Positions 53,568 to 61,875 of a stretch of 64,000 bases of DNA are shown here, one piece after another. Origin of the DNA: Rhodococcus sp. ABRD24 (GTDB taxonomy: Bacteria; Actinomycetota; Actinomycetes; Mycobacteriales; Mycobacteriaceae); assembly GCF_004328705.1 (NCBI RefSeq), contig NZ_CP035319.1:2852001-2916000 (forward strand), read 5' to 3'. The notes below the pieces were generated by a model. It did not search any database. It worked only from the letters and a program-made list of their open reading frames with translations, and had not been told where the DNA came from. Each line of letters begins with the position of its first letter. Position 1 is the stretch's first letter. Position numbers and translations under genes: made by a program.

Positions 53568-56075
53568 TCAGGAGCGGCCGAGCAGGCGCAGCTCGCGTGC
53601 GCGGGTGACGGCCTCCGTGCCGCTGTGCACGTCGAGCTTGCGGTAGATGCTGCGCAGCTGGGTCTTGACAGTGTTGGGGGAGACGAAGAGTTCCGCCGCG
53701 ATCGACTTCGGACTAGTCCCGGCTGCAAGGCGTTCCAGCACCGTGAGCTCGCGCGGGGAGAGTGTCACCTCGGCCACGGCGTCCGGGAACACCGAGGGCA
53801 CCGGGCCGCCGGGCACCGCCGTCCCGCTCAGGGCCGAGAGTGATTCGATGTAGCGGCCGGGCAGAGTCGTGAATGCGCGCCTGTTCCCGAGCGGCCCGGC
53901 CAGCGTGCAGGCGCGGTTCCAGGCCCGCGTCGCCAGCTCGGGGTGGTCGTCCAAGTAGGAGGCGGCCTCGATGAGCAGTGCCTCGATATGGGCGCGTAGC
54001 CATCCGGACCGGGCCCACGACACCTGTGCGAGGACCTGGCGCGCGGTCTCGGGGTGTCCGGTCAGCAGTTCCATCCGCGAGACGGACACCAGCACAAGCG
54101 GATGCACACCGAGGTCGCGCGGGGCCAGGCTCCGCGCGACCGTGCTGTTGCCGAGTGCGAGGTTGAGGTCGATCTCCGCCGCGGTCAGCAGCACGTGCGA
54201 CGCCCCGCCCGGTTGGTGCAGGCTGCGGTGACCGACCAGGTTGCGGTGGAGCAAGGCCAGACCGCCGTAGGGATCGCCGGTGGCGAGAGCATGCTGGGCC
54301 CCGGCGTAGGTGACGAACCCCCACAGTTCTTCCCGCGACTTCGGCGTACCCAGCAGATCCAGGAAGGACCGGGCGCCGTCGAAGTCCAGCCGGTCGAGAT
54401 CCGCGAGCGCCGCGGCGGCTCGGCCACCGACGCGGATCATCTCGTCCCAGTAGCCGACGCTCGTGTCCACCCGCGCCTCCGCGCGGAGCCATTCCCGGGT
54501 TCGGGGAAGATCGCCCAGCAGCGCCCAGTTCAGTGCGATGCTTCCTGCGGCGTTCAGCACGACGAAGTCGAAGCGCGCGGTGTGTGCGCCCCGGTATGCG
54601 CGCTCGAACTGCACTGTCGCCGGTTCCAGGTCCCCGGCCAGCTGCATGCTGATGGCCCACTGCAGCTGGACCGTGGGCAGCTGTGGCGTCACGTTGTCGG
54701 GCTGATTTGCCAGCATGCTGTCGGCCAGCGAAACCATATGACCGGCCCGCTCCGATCCTTCCCGAAGGCTGCCAGCCATCCGCAGCGCGACGGACTGGAC
54801 CGTTCCGATGTGCAGCATCTGGGCCGCGACTGGATCCGCGCCCAGTGCCGTCAGCTCCGCCGCCCCGGTCGGGATCGGCTGGTTCAGGAGGGGATGGCCG
54901 ATGACGGTGTGGACGAACAACGCCTTGCCGGCGGCCACCGGGGGATGGTCGTCTGCGACCTCGGCGGGCAGCATGCGCAGGATCTGGACCAACAGCTCGA
55001 AGTGGCCCGCCACCATGTCGCTCCAGTGCTTTTCCACGATCCGGATCGCCACCGGCCATTCGGAGGCGTCGGCCGCATACCCGGCGGCGTCCGCGAAACG
55101 GCCCGCGTCGAGGCTGCGGTATGCCAGTCGCGCCATCAGCTCGTCCACATGGCCGGGGCGCTCGCGACGAGAGATATCCAGTACGGCCTGGCGAATCGCG
55201 TCGGGCCACGACCACGATCGGGAACCGCCGTCGTAGGTACCCACCAGAAGGCCGGCGGCGTCCATTCGCTCGAGTAGTTGTTCGGACGCTTCGACGCCGG
55301 TGAGTTCGGTGACCTCGCTTGGGCTCGGGTTTCGCGAGGCGGCCACCGTCACGGCATGTGTGCGGGTGTCGTGGTCGAGTTCCGACAGTCGCTCGTCGGT
55401 GTACTCGTCGAGGAGTCGACGCAGCACGGGAGTGAGCCGCCCGTTCTCATCGATGGGCGGACCAGGGAAGGTCCGCAGCAGGGAGGCAGCCGACGACACC
55501 AGCGCCGGGATGCCGCGCAGTTTCGCGCACAGGTCCTGGCACTGCGGCTCGGTGAGTTCGGTTTCGGCCGACCGGCACAATGCCAGGGTCTCGTCCGCCG
55601 TGAACACGAGATCGTCGGCCCGCAACGATACGCAGCGGATGCCGTCGGTCATCGCGGACAGCGGCAACTCGACGGCGCCGTGCACGCACACCACCGCGGC
55701 GGTGAGCGCACACTGTTCGATCAGGTCCACGACCGTCACGAGAGCAGGTCCGGCGCGGGAAGAGTCCACGCCGTTCAGCACCAGCAGACACGGCGCCGTT
55801 CTGTCGGGACGCGCGTCGAGCGTCGCCCGGAGGACGTCGGGCAACGCTGGACCGTCGAGGGCCGGACCGTCGATCCAGATCACCTCGCGGTCCGGGCTAC
55901 CGCCGGCATGCAGCCAGGTCGCGACGAGGGTGGTCTTGCCGAAGCCCGATGGGGCCTGCACGATCGCCAGATCCGGCTCCTGCCCGAGCATGTCGAACAG
56001 CCGGGGTCGTGGAAGCGCCGTCGAAATGGACCGCGATGTCGGCACACCGATACGGCTGGGAAATGGGATCGTCAC
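53568..56075 (-). CDS. MalT-like LuxR-family regulator (large ATP-binding)
   Basis: Product of 835 residues. N-terminal P-loop LAIVQAPSGFGKTTLVATWL (about 35-55), followed by a weak Walker B region LLVLNGVDSS, where Asn stands for the usual Asp. A long helical TPR-like middle (about 300-740) and a C-terminal LuxR helix-turn-helix: LSPRELTVLERLAAGTSPKS, IAAELFVSPNTVKTQLRSIY. Such STAND regulators activate genes on ligand binding. No maltose genes are near; it sits among galactan genes between a methyltransferase and glfT1, all on the minus strand. Target unknown. Confidence 0.88.
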   Translation of the reverse strand: MTIPFPSRIGVPTSRSISTALPRPRLFDMLGQEPDLAIVQAPSGFGKTTLVATWLHAGGSPDREVIWIDGPALDGPALPDVLRATLDARPDRTAPCLLVLNGVDSSRAGPALVTVVDLIEQCALTAAVVCVHGAVELPLSAMTDGIRCVSLRADDLVFTADETLALCRSAETELTEPQCQDLCAKLRGIPALVSSAASLLRTFPGPPIDENGRLTPVLRRLLDEYTDERLSELDHDTRTHAVTVAASRNPSPSEVTELTGVEASEQLLERMDAAGLLVGTYDGGSRSWSWPDAIRQAVLDISRRERPGHVDELMARLAYRSLDAGRFADAAGYAADASEWPVAIRIVEKHWSDMVAGHFELLVQILRMLPAEVADDHPPVAAGKALFVHTVIGHPLLNQPIPTGAAELTALGADPVAAQMLHIGTVQSVALRMAGSLREGSERAGHMVSLADSMLANQPDNVTPQLPTVQLQWAISMQLAGDLEPATVQFERAYRGAHTARFDFVVLNAAGSIALNWALLGDLPRTREWLRAEARVDTSVGYWDEMIRVGGRAAAALADLDRLDFDGARSFLDLLGTPKSREELWGFVTYAGAQHALATGDPYGGLALLHRNLVGHRSLHQPGGASHVLLTAAEIDLNLALGNSTVARSLAPRDLGVHPLVLVSVSRMELLTGHPETARQVLAQVSWARSGWLRAHIEALLIEAASYLDDHPELATRAWNRACTLAGPLGNRRAFTTLPGRYIESLSALSGTAVPGGPVPSVFPDAVAEVTLSPRELTVLERLAAGTSPKSIAAELFVSPNTVKTQLRSIYRKLDVHSGTEAVTRARELRLLGRS

Positions 56076-56227
56076 AGTCGTGGTTCCTTCGCAGACGGCG
56101 TGGCACGGCGCCCCTGATCGCCGACCTGAGGGATATCAGCCTTTCCGATCAGGGCCCGTCATGTGGCCCGTACCGGTCGTTTTGTGCCAAGAACCACAAA
56201 CCGGACATCCGTTCGCCGGCGATGCCG

Positions 56228-57136
56228 TCAGGGCCGCTGGAACCGTTCCCGGCGCCCGAGCCCGCGCAGCCGCATCCACTCGACGAACCCCTTGGGATCG
56301 CGGCGGGCGACGAGGAAGTACCAGCCGAAGCGCGCGTACTCCTGCGGCAGCAGCTTGCGCATGCCCGGCTGCGCCATGAGGTAGCCGCGATTGCGGTAGG
56401 TGAAGAAGCGTTTGGTCTCGTTGTCCGGGTATTGCGTGTGCATCCGGCCACCGAGGATCGGCTTGAACTCGTCGGCGCCGTCGGGGTGCACGTACGCGGT
56501 CTGCAGGCAGGTGCCGAACGGTAGTCCCGAGCGGACCAGGCGGCGGTGCACCTCCACCTCGTCGCCGCGCACGAACAGGCGCAGATCCGGGACGCCGACG
56601 GTGTCGATCGCCGCCGCGGAGAACAGCGCGCCGTTGAACAGCGACGCGATGCCGGGCAGCAGCTCCTCGTCGCCCAGTTCGTGACGCCACCGCCGCCACT
56701 CGACGCCGCGGCGCAGCGGGAACGCCAGCCGGTCCGGCTGGGCGATGTCGCACACGACGGGGGAGACCTCGGCGAGGCCGTGCTTCTTCGCGCAGTCGAG
56801 CAGCGTCGCGAGGACGTCGGGGCCCTCGGGGCGGCCGTCGTCGTCGGCGAGCCACACCCAGTCGGCGCCGAGCGACAGCGCGTACAGGATGCCGAGCGCG
56901 AAGCCGCCGGCGCCGCCGAGGTTGTGCTTGGAGCCGAGATAGGTGGTGGTCATCCCGGCGCGCTCCGCGGTGTCTTCCACGAGCGCGCGGACGTCGACCT
57001 CGTCGGCGTTGTCGACCACGACGAGGTGATCGAGCGGGCGGGTCTGCGAGGCGAGAACTTTCAGCGACTGCGCGAGCAGCTCGCGACGCTTGTGTGTGAC
57101 GACGACGCCGACGATGTGTTCGCTGCGTTCGGTCAC
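56228..57136 (-). CDS. glfT1: Galactofuranosyltransferase GlfT1
   Basis: Product of 302 residues, GT-A family 2. VGVVVTHKRRELLAQSLKVL, VVVDNADEVD, GAGGFALGILYALSLGADWV and the metal motif WLADDDGRPEGPDV are seen, then LFVRGDEVEVHRRL as acceptor/base region. It adds the first two galactofuranose residues to the rhamnosyl linker lipid. The GTG start overlaps the wzt stop by 4 bases (GTGA). Gene order with wzt, wzm and bpa matches mycobacterial Rv3780-Rv3783. Confidence 0.94.
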   Translation of the reverse strand: MTERSEHIVGVVVTHKRRELLAQSLKVLASQTRPLDHLVVVDNADEVDVRALVEDTAERAGMTTTYLGSKHNLGGAGGFALGILYALSLGADWVWLADDDGRPEGPDVLATLLDCAKKHGLAEVSPVVCDIAQPDRLAFPLRRGVEWRRWRHELGDEELLPGIASLFNGALFSAAAIDTVGVPDLRLFVRGDEVEVHRRLVRSGLPFGTCLQTAYVHPDGADEFKPILGGRMHTQYPDNETKRFFTYRNRGYLMAQPGMRKLLPQEYARFGWYFLVARRDPKGFVEWMRLRGLGRRERFQRP

Positions 57137-57963
57137 CGGGCCTGCTCCTGGCCGGCCTGCTGGTGGCCGTCTCTTTCCATGTCGGCGATCACCTGGCGCA
57201 CGTGGTCGGCGGCATCATCGCCCTCGTACGCTCGGACGACGTCCTCGATCTCGCCGTGCATGCGCACCTGGCCGTGGTCGATCCACATCGCGCTGTCGCA
57301 CAGCTGCGCCAGGAACTCGTTGGAGTGGCTCGCGAACACGAGGATGCCGGAGCGTTCGACGAGCTTCTGCAGCCGGATCCGTGCCTTCTTCATGAACTCG
57401 GCGTCGACCGCGCCGATGCCCTCGTCGAGCAGCAGGATCTCGGGGTCGATACTGGTGACCACGCCCATCGCGACACGCACCCGCATGCCGGTGGAGTAGG
57501 TGCGCAGCGGCATGTTCAGGTACTCACCCAGCTCGGTGAACTCGGCGATCTCGTCCATCTTCGCGAGCATCTGCTTACGCGTCTGCCCCAGGAACAGGCC
57601 GCGGATGATGATGTTCTCGTAGCCGGAGATTTCCGGGTCCATGCCGACACCCAGGTCGAAGACGGGCGCGACACGGCCCCGGACCCGGGCGCTGCCGCGG
57701 GTGGGCTCGTAGATGCCCGACAGCAGGCGCAGCAGCGTCGACTTGCCGGCGCCGTTGTGTCCGACGAGGCCGACGCGGTCACCTTCCTCGAGGGACAGCG
57801 TGATGTCCCGCAGCGCCTCGACCACGACGACGTCGGAGTCGTTGCGGCCGATGGTGCCGCCGGCCTTGCCGAGGAACGCCTTTTTCAGCGACCGCGACTT
57901 TGCGTCGAAAATCGGGAAGTCGACGCACGCGCCGCGCGTCTCGATGCACACATTGCTGGTCAT
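57133..57963 (-). CDS. wzt: Galactan exporter ATP-binding subunit Wzt (RfbE-like)
   Basis: Product of 276 residues. Walker A VGLVGHNGAGKSTLLRLLSG, Wzt-type GRVAPVFDLGVGMDPEISGY, signature RTYSTGMRVRVAMGV, Walker B EILLLDEGIGAVD, H-loop VFASHSNEFL. With Wzm it exports lipid-linked galactan across the membrane. The C-terminus lacks the extra sugar-binding domain of O-antigen Wzt proteins, as usual for actinobacterial galactan exporters. ATG 57963; 11 bases after wzm. Confidence 0.94.
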   Translation of the reverse strand: MTSNVCIETRGACVDFPIFDAKSRSLKKAFLGKAGGTIGRNDSDVVVVEALRDITLSLEEGDRVGLVGHNGAGKSTLLRLLSGIYEPTRGSARVRGRVAPVFDLGVGMDPEISGYENIIIRGLFLGQTRKQMLAKMDEIAEFTELGEYLNMPLRTYSTGMRVRVAMGVVTSIDPEILLLDEGIGAVDAEFMKKARIRLQKLVERSGILVFASHSNEFLAQLCDSAMWIDHGQVRMHGEIEDVVRAYEGDDAADHVRQVIADMERDGHQQAGQEQAR

Positions 57964-57974
57964 GTCGTGGCCCC

Positions 57975-58856
57975 TTAAACCCAGTAGGCCACGCGGGCCC
58001 GGTACTTGCGCAGCGCCAGGATCGCGACCGTCCAGCCGACGACGGTGAAGGCCAGCACGATGTACCAATGGTAGGCCTGCTGGTCCTGGCCGATCATCGG
58101 GGCGCGGACGATGTCGAGGAAGTGGAACAACGGGTTGATCTCGGCGATCTTCGCTCGCTTGGCCACCTCGGGACCCTGCGCTTCGAGGCTCTGCGTCGTC
58201 CACATGATCGGGGTGAGCACGAACAGCAGCAGCGTCAGGCTCTGCAGAATGGGCGCGATGTCCCGGTAGCGGGTGGCGAAGATGCCGAACACGATCGACA
58301 CCCACAGCGCGTTGAGGACGATCAGCCCCAGCGCCGGGATGGCCGCCAGATCGGGCCACGTCAGGTGCCGCCACACCCCGAATGCCAAGAGCATGATCAC
58401 GTAGATCAGCAGGTTGTGCGCAAACAGCAACAGCTGGCGCCACACCAACCGGTAGATGTGCACGCTCAGCGCCGACGGCAGCTGTTTGATCAGACCCTCG
58501 TTGGCGATGAAGACCTCGGAACCCTCGAGGATCGACGCGCTGATCATGTTCCACACGATCAGGCCGACCGTGACGTACGGCAGGAACTCCTGGATCGGGA
58601 TGTCGAGCAGTGCTGCGTAGAGGATGCCGATCGCGGTGGCCTGCACGCCGGTGGCGATGGTGATCCAGAACGGGCCGATCACCGAGCGGCGGTATCGCTG
58701 CTTGATGTCCTGCCAGCCCAGGTTCAGCCAGAGCTCACGCTGCGCAAACCCGTCCCGCAGGTCCTTGAAGGCGCGACGGAACGTCTGCGAATCGGAGACA
58801 TGGCTATCGGTGTCGGCGTCCGACGCCGGTTCAGGATCCAAGGCTGCTGCTGACAC
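57975..58856 (-). CDS. wzm: Galactan exporter permease Wzm (RfbD-like)
   Basis: About 293 residues with six membrane segments. WQDIKQRYRRSVIGPFWITI and the following hydrophobic stretch are typical of ABC2 polysaccharide exporters, as are EGSEVFIANEGLIKQLPSA and TPIMWTTQSLE. Forms the channel with Wzt. Start uncertain: GTG 58856 gives a polar N-tail (SAAALDPEPASDADTDSH); an internal GTG at 58802 is also possible. It begins 46 bases after bpa. Confidence 0.92.
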   Translation of the reverse strand: MSAAALDPEPASDADTDSHVSDSQTFRRAFKDLRDGFAQRELWLNLGWQDIKQRYRRSVIGPFWITIATGVQATAIGILYAALLDIPIQEFLPYVTVGLIVWNMISASILEGSEVFIANEGLIKQLPSALSVHIYRLVWRQLLLFAHNLLIYVIMLLAFGVWRHLTWPDLAAIPALGLIVLNALWVSIVFGIFATRYRDIAPILQSLTLLLFVLTPIMWTTQSLEAQGPEVAKRAKIAEINPLFHFLDIVRAPMIGQDQQAYHWYIVLAFTVVGWTVAILALRKYRARVAYWV

Positions 58857-58902
58857 GGGTTCCGAGCCTACCGTTCGGCGTGCGGATACCGGCGTCCGCG
58901 CA

Positions 58903-59487
58903 TTACAGGTACTGACCGGTGCCGGGCGGGGCACTGTCGTCCGGTCCCGGCATCCGGTGCTGGGGGCCGATGCTCATCCCGGGTGGCAGTGCGCCCTGAC
59001 GCATCTGCTCGAGCTGCGCCCGCGCCGCCATCTGCTGCGCGAACAGCGCCGTCTGGATGCCGTGGAACAGGCCCTCGAGCCAGCCGACCAGCTGGGCCTG
59101 GGCGATGCGCAGCTCGGCGTCGGTGGGCACCGCGTCCTCCTCGAACGGCAGCGTCAGCCGCTCGAGCTCCTCCCGCAGCTCCGGGGCGAGTCCCTGTTCG
59201 AGTTCGCGGACCGACGACTTGTGGATTTCCTTGAGCCGGGTACGGCTGGCGTCGTCGAGCGGGGCCGCTCGCACTTCTTCGAGCAACTGTTTGAGCATCG
59301 TGCCGATGCGCATGACCTTCGCCGGCTGCTCCACCATGTCGGCGAGCGAATCCTGGTCGTCCTTCTCGGCGGCCGTGTCCTCGGACTCGGTCTGCAGGTG
59401 TCCGGCGCGGTCCCCGTAGCCGGGCATGGGAACGGGGTGGCCGTCGGGTCCGATTACGAGCACGCGTTCATTCTCCGGTTGCGTCAT
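58903..59487 (-). CDS. bpa: Bacterial proteasome activator Bpa (PafE)
   Basis: Product of 194 residues, mostly helical. It ends in GQYL, the C-terminal motif that docks into the 20S proteasome alpha ring and opens its gate. The core VMRIGTMLKQLLEEVRAAPL, IHKSSVRELEQGLAPELREE, and AQLVGWLEGLFHGIQTALFA match the DUF2587/Bpa four-helix bundle that forms a dodecameric ring. It allows ATP-independent degradation of unfolded proteins. Position before wzm/wzt/glfT1 is as in mycobacteria (Rv3780). Proteasome genes themselves are not in the window. Confidence 0.95.
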   Translation of the reverse strand: MTQPENERVLVIGPDGHPVPMPGYGDRAGHLQTESEDTAAEKDDQDSLADMVEQPAKVMRIGTMLKQLLEEVRAAPLDDASRTRLKEIHKSSVRELEQGLAPELREELERLTLPFEEDAVPTDAELRIAQAQLVGWLEGLFHGIQTALFAQQMAARAQLEQMRQGALPPGMSIGPQHRMPGPDDSAPPGTGQYL

Positions 59488-59610
59488 GGCTCTATCTTGT
59501 ACGTTTGGCCAATCGTTTGCCGAGGGCGGGTCGCTTGACCCGAATGTGTTGTGTGGTAAAGCACGTTCCGAAAAGTCGGATCTGGATCACGCGGCATTGA
59601 CAGCGGGTCC

Positions 59611-59616
59611 TAGAGT
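59611..59616 (+). promoter_or_regulatory. -10 box (TAGAGT) of the aminotransferase-fold gene
   Basis: TAGAGT ends 7 bases before the ATG at 59624; predicts a leaderless transcript. Confidence 0.5.
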
Positions 59617-59623
59617 GTCGGTC

Positions 59624-60826
59624 ATGGCTTACGACGTTGCCCGGGTACGGGGACTGATCCCGTCGCTGGGCGACGGATGGGTGCATCTCGACCCGCAAGC
59701 CGGTATGCAGATTCCCGATGCGGTCTCCCGCACCGTCTCGACGGCCTTCCGCGCTTCCGCGTCCTCGTCGACGGGACGCCATGTGTCGTCCCGTCGCAGC
59801 GCGGCAGTTGTCGAGGCTGCGCGCGAAGCGGTCGCGGACCTGGTCGGCGGCGATCCCGCGGGTGTCGTGCTGGGCGCGGACCGCGCGGTCTTGCTGGCGT
59901 GGCTGGCGGAATCGCTGAGTTCACGCCTCGGGCTCGGTACCGGGCTGGTGCTCTCCCGCCTCGACGAGGAGGCGAATGTCGCGCCGTGGCTGCGGGTGGC
60001 GAGCCGGTACGGCGCGCAGGTGCGATGGGCCGAGGTGGAGATCGAGACCTGCGAGTTGCCCAGCTGGCAGTTTGCAGAACTCATCCAGCCGACGACGCGA
60101 CTGATGGCGCTAACCGCCGCGTCCCCGATCGTCGGCTCGGCACCCGCGGTGCGGGTGGCCGCAGATCGTATCCACGAGGTGGGCGGGCTGGTAGTGGTCG
60201 ATGCGATCGGTGCGGCCCCCTACGCACACGTGGACATCGAAGACCTCGGCGCCGATGTCATCGCCGTCAGCGGACCCTCGTGGGGCGGACCTCAGGTGGG
60301 GGCCCTCGTGTTCCGGGATCCGACGCTGCTGGACCGCATTCCCGCGGTCTCGCTCAACCCGTACGCTCGCGGGGCCGAGCGGATGGAGGTCGGCGGCCAC
60401 CAGTTCGCGCTGCTCGCCGGGCTGACCACGTCCATCGATTTCCTGGCCGGGCTCGAGGAGACCGCCACCGGCACCCGTCGCGAGCGGCTCGAGACGTCGA
60501 TCAGCTCACTGCAGGCGTACCACGATCAACTGTTCGAGTTCCTGATGCGGTCACTTGCGGGGCTGCCGCACGTGACGGTCATCGGGCATTCACCGATCCG
60601 GGTTCCCACACTGAGCTTCACGGTCGCCGGCGTCCCCGCCGACAAGGTGGCCGCGCATCTCGCCGACAACCGCATCGCCACCGTGAGCGGATTCCAGGGC
60701 GGCGGCCGGCTGCTCGACGCGCTGGGTGTCAACGACGAGGGCGGTGCGATCACGATCGGCCTCGCGCCTTACACCACCCGCTACGAGATCAACCAGCTCG
60801 TCAAGCACCTCGGGACGCTGGGGTAG
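59624..60826 (+). CDS. Class V aminotransferase-fold protein lacking the PLP lysine (Rv3778c-like)
   Basis: Product of 400 residues. Fold features of class V enzymes: an early VHLDPQAGMQIPDAVSRTVS, the PLP-ring Asp in GLVVVDAIGAAPYAHVDIED, and a late NDEGGAITIGLAPYTTRYEI. The Schiff-base Lys expected in an SGHKxxGPxGxG segment is not there; the segment is AVSGPSWGGPQVGALVF, with Trp220 at the Lys position. The whole protein has only two Lys, both near the C-terminus. It may have a PLP-independent or binding role. Position next to bpa and the quinone oxidoreductase matches mycobacterial Rv3778c. Confidence 0.85.
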   Translation: MAYDVARVRGLIPSLGDGWVHLDPQAGMQIPDAVSRTVSTAFRASASSSTGRHVSSRRSAAVVEAAREAVADLVGGDPAGVVLGADRAVLLAWLAESLSSRLGLGTGLVLSRLDEEANVAPWLRVASRYGAQVRWAEVEIETCELPSWQFAELIQPTTRLMALTAASPIVGSAPAVRVAADRIHEVGGLVVVDAIGAAPYAHVDIEDLGADVIAVSGPSWGGPQVGALVFRDPTLLDRIPAVSLNPYARGAERMEVGGHQFALLAGLTTSIDFLAGLEETATGTRRERLETSISSLQAYHDQLFEFLMRSLAGLPHVTVIGHSPIRVPTLSFTVAGVPADKVAAHLADNRIATVSGFQGGGRLLDALGVNDEGGAITIGLAPYTTRYEINQLVKHLGTLG

Positions 60827-60842
60827 GTCCAGTTCTCCGTCG

Positions 60843-61838
60843 TCAGTCCTCGCGGATGCTGAGCACCACCTTGCCGACAGTTTCGGGGGAGTCGAGCATC
60901 GCGTGCGCCGCCGGCGCCGCAGTGATCGGCAGCTCCGCGTGCACGATCGGCTGCACGATGCCGTCGCCGACCAGCGGCCACAGCTTGTCCCGCACCGACG
61001 CGATCACGACCGCCTTGCTGGACGGGCCGGTCTTCGGCCGACCGCGCAGCCCGGTCGCCAGCACCCGCGCGCGTTTGGCGAGCAGCTTGCCGATGTCCAG
61101 TTCGCCCTTGCGTCCGCCCTGCATTCCGATGATCACCAATTGGCCGTCGGGGGCGAGGGCGTCGAGGTTGCGATCCAGGTAGGACGCGCCCATGTTGTCG
61201 AGGATGATGTCGGCGCCATGGCCGCCGGTCTTCTCCCGTAGCACCTCGACGAAGTCGGCGTCCCGGTAGTTGATCAGGATGTCGGCGCCCAGTTCGCGGC
61301 AGCGCTCGAGCTTGTCGGCGGAGCCCGCGGTGACGGCGACCCGCGCGCCGAGCGCCTTGCCGACCTGGATGGCGTGGGTACCGATACCCCCGCCGCCGCC
61401 GTGCACCAGAAGCACCTGGCCGGCGTGCAGGCCACACTCCATCACCAGGTTGGACCACACCGTGCACGCCACCTCCGGTAATGACGCGGCCGCACGCAGG
61501 TCCAGTCCGTCGGGTACCGGCAGCAGCTGGGTGGCTGGGACTGCGACCTTCTCGGCGTAGCCGCCGCCCGAGAGCAGGGCCGCTACCCGGTCTCCGACCT
61601 TCCAGCCGTGGACGTCGTCGCCGATCTCGGCTATCACACCGGAGCATTCGAGGCCGAGAATGTCGCTCGCACCGGGTGGCGGCGGGTACATCCCACGGCG
61701 CTGGAGCAGATCGGCCCGGTTGACTGCGGTCGCGGCGACATCGACAAGCACCTCGCCGGGAGCGAGTGTCGGATCGGGAACCTCGGACCAGGTCATCACT
61801 TCGGGTCCGCCGGGCTCGGAAATCGTGATCGCGTACAT
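60843..61838 (-). CDS. NADPH:quinone oxidoreductase, PIG3/zeta-crystallin type
   Basis: Product of 331 residues, zinc-free MDR fold. N-terminal substrate domain with AVNRADLLQRRGMYPPPPG and GLECSGVIAEIGDDV; NADPH fold VLLVHGGGGGIGTHAIQVGK; NYRDADFVEVLREKTGG and ILDNMGASYLDRNL. Reduces quinones or enones. Mycobacterial Rv3777 is the likely counterpart. Convergent with the aminotransferase-fold gene (16-base gap), and divergent from the lactate-monooxygenase-like gene across a perfect inverted repeat. Confidence 0.92.
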   Translation of the reverse strand: MYAITISEPGGPEVMTWSEVPDPTLAPGEVLVDVAATAVNRADLLQRRGMYPPPPGASDILGLECSGVIAEIGDDVHGWKVGDRVAALLSGGGYAEKVAVPATQLLPVPDGLDLRAAASLPEVACTVWSNLVMECGLHAGQVLLVHGGGGGIGTHAIQVGKALGARVAVTAGSADKLERCRELGADILINYRDADFVEVLREKTGGHGADIILDNMGASYLDRNLDALAPDGQLVIIGMQGGRKGELDIGKLLAKRARVLATGLRGRPKTGPSSKAVVIASVRDKLWPLVGDGIVQPIVHAELPITAAPAAHAMLDSPETVGKVVLSIRED

Positions 61839-61842
61839 ACCT

Positions 61843-61872
61843 GTGACGCTAGCCGGATCGCGCTAGCGTCAC
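61843..61872. promoter_or_regulatory. Mirror-image divergent promoters in a perfect inverted repeat
   Basis: gtgacgctag (61843-61852) and ctagcgtcac (61863-61872) are exact inverted copies 10 bases apart and fill most of the 37-base divergent gap. Each arm carries a -10 box TAGCGT (minus strand 61851-61846; plus strand 61864-61869) 6-7 bases from the start codon of its own gene. Both transcripts would be leaderless. Confidence 0.7.
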
Positions 61873-61875
61873 CGA

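Noticed and set aside
56112..56154. Inverted repeat ccctgatcg/cgatcaggg upstream of the MalT-like gene
   Set aside because: A 9-bp stem with a 25-base interior in a GC-rich gap is plausible by chance; no positional logic beyond lying between two same-strand genes.
59677..61182. Long plus-strand frame overlapping the aminotransferase-fold gene and the quinone oxidoreductase gene
   Set aside because: Arg/Gly-rich shadow crossing two recognised genes in opposite orientations; no start signal.
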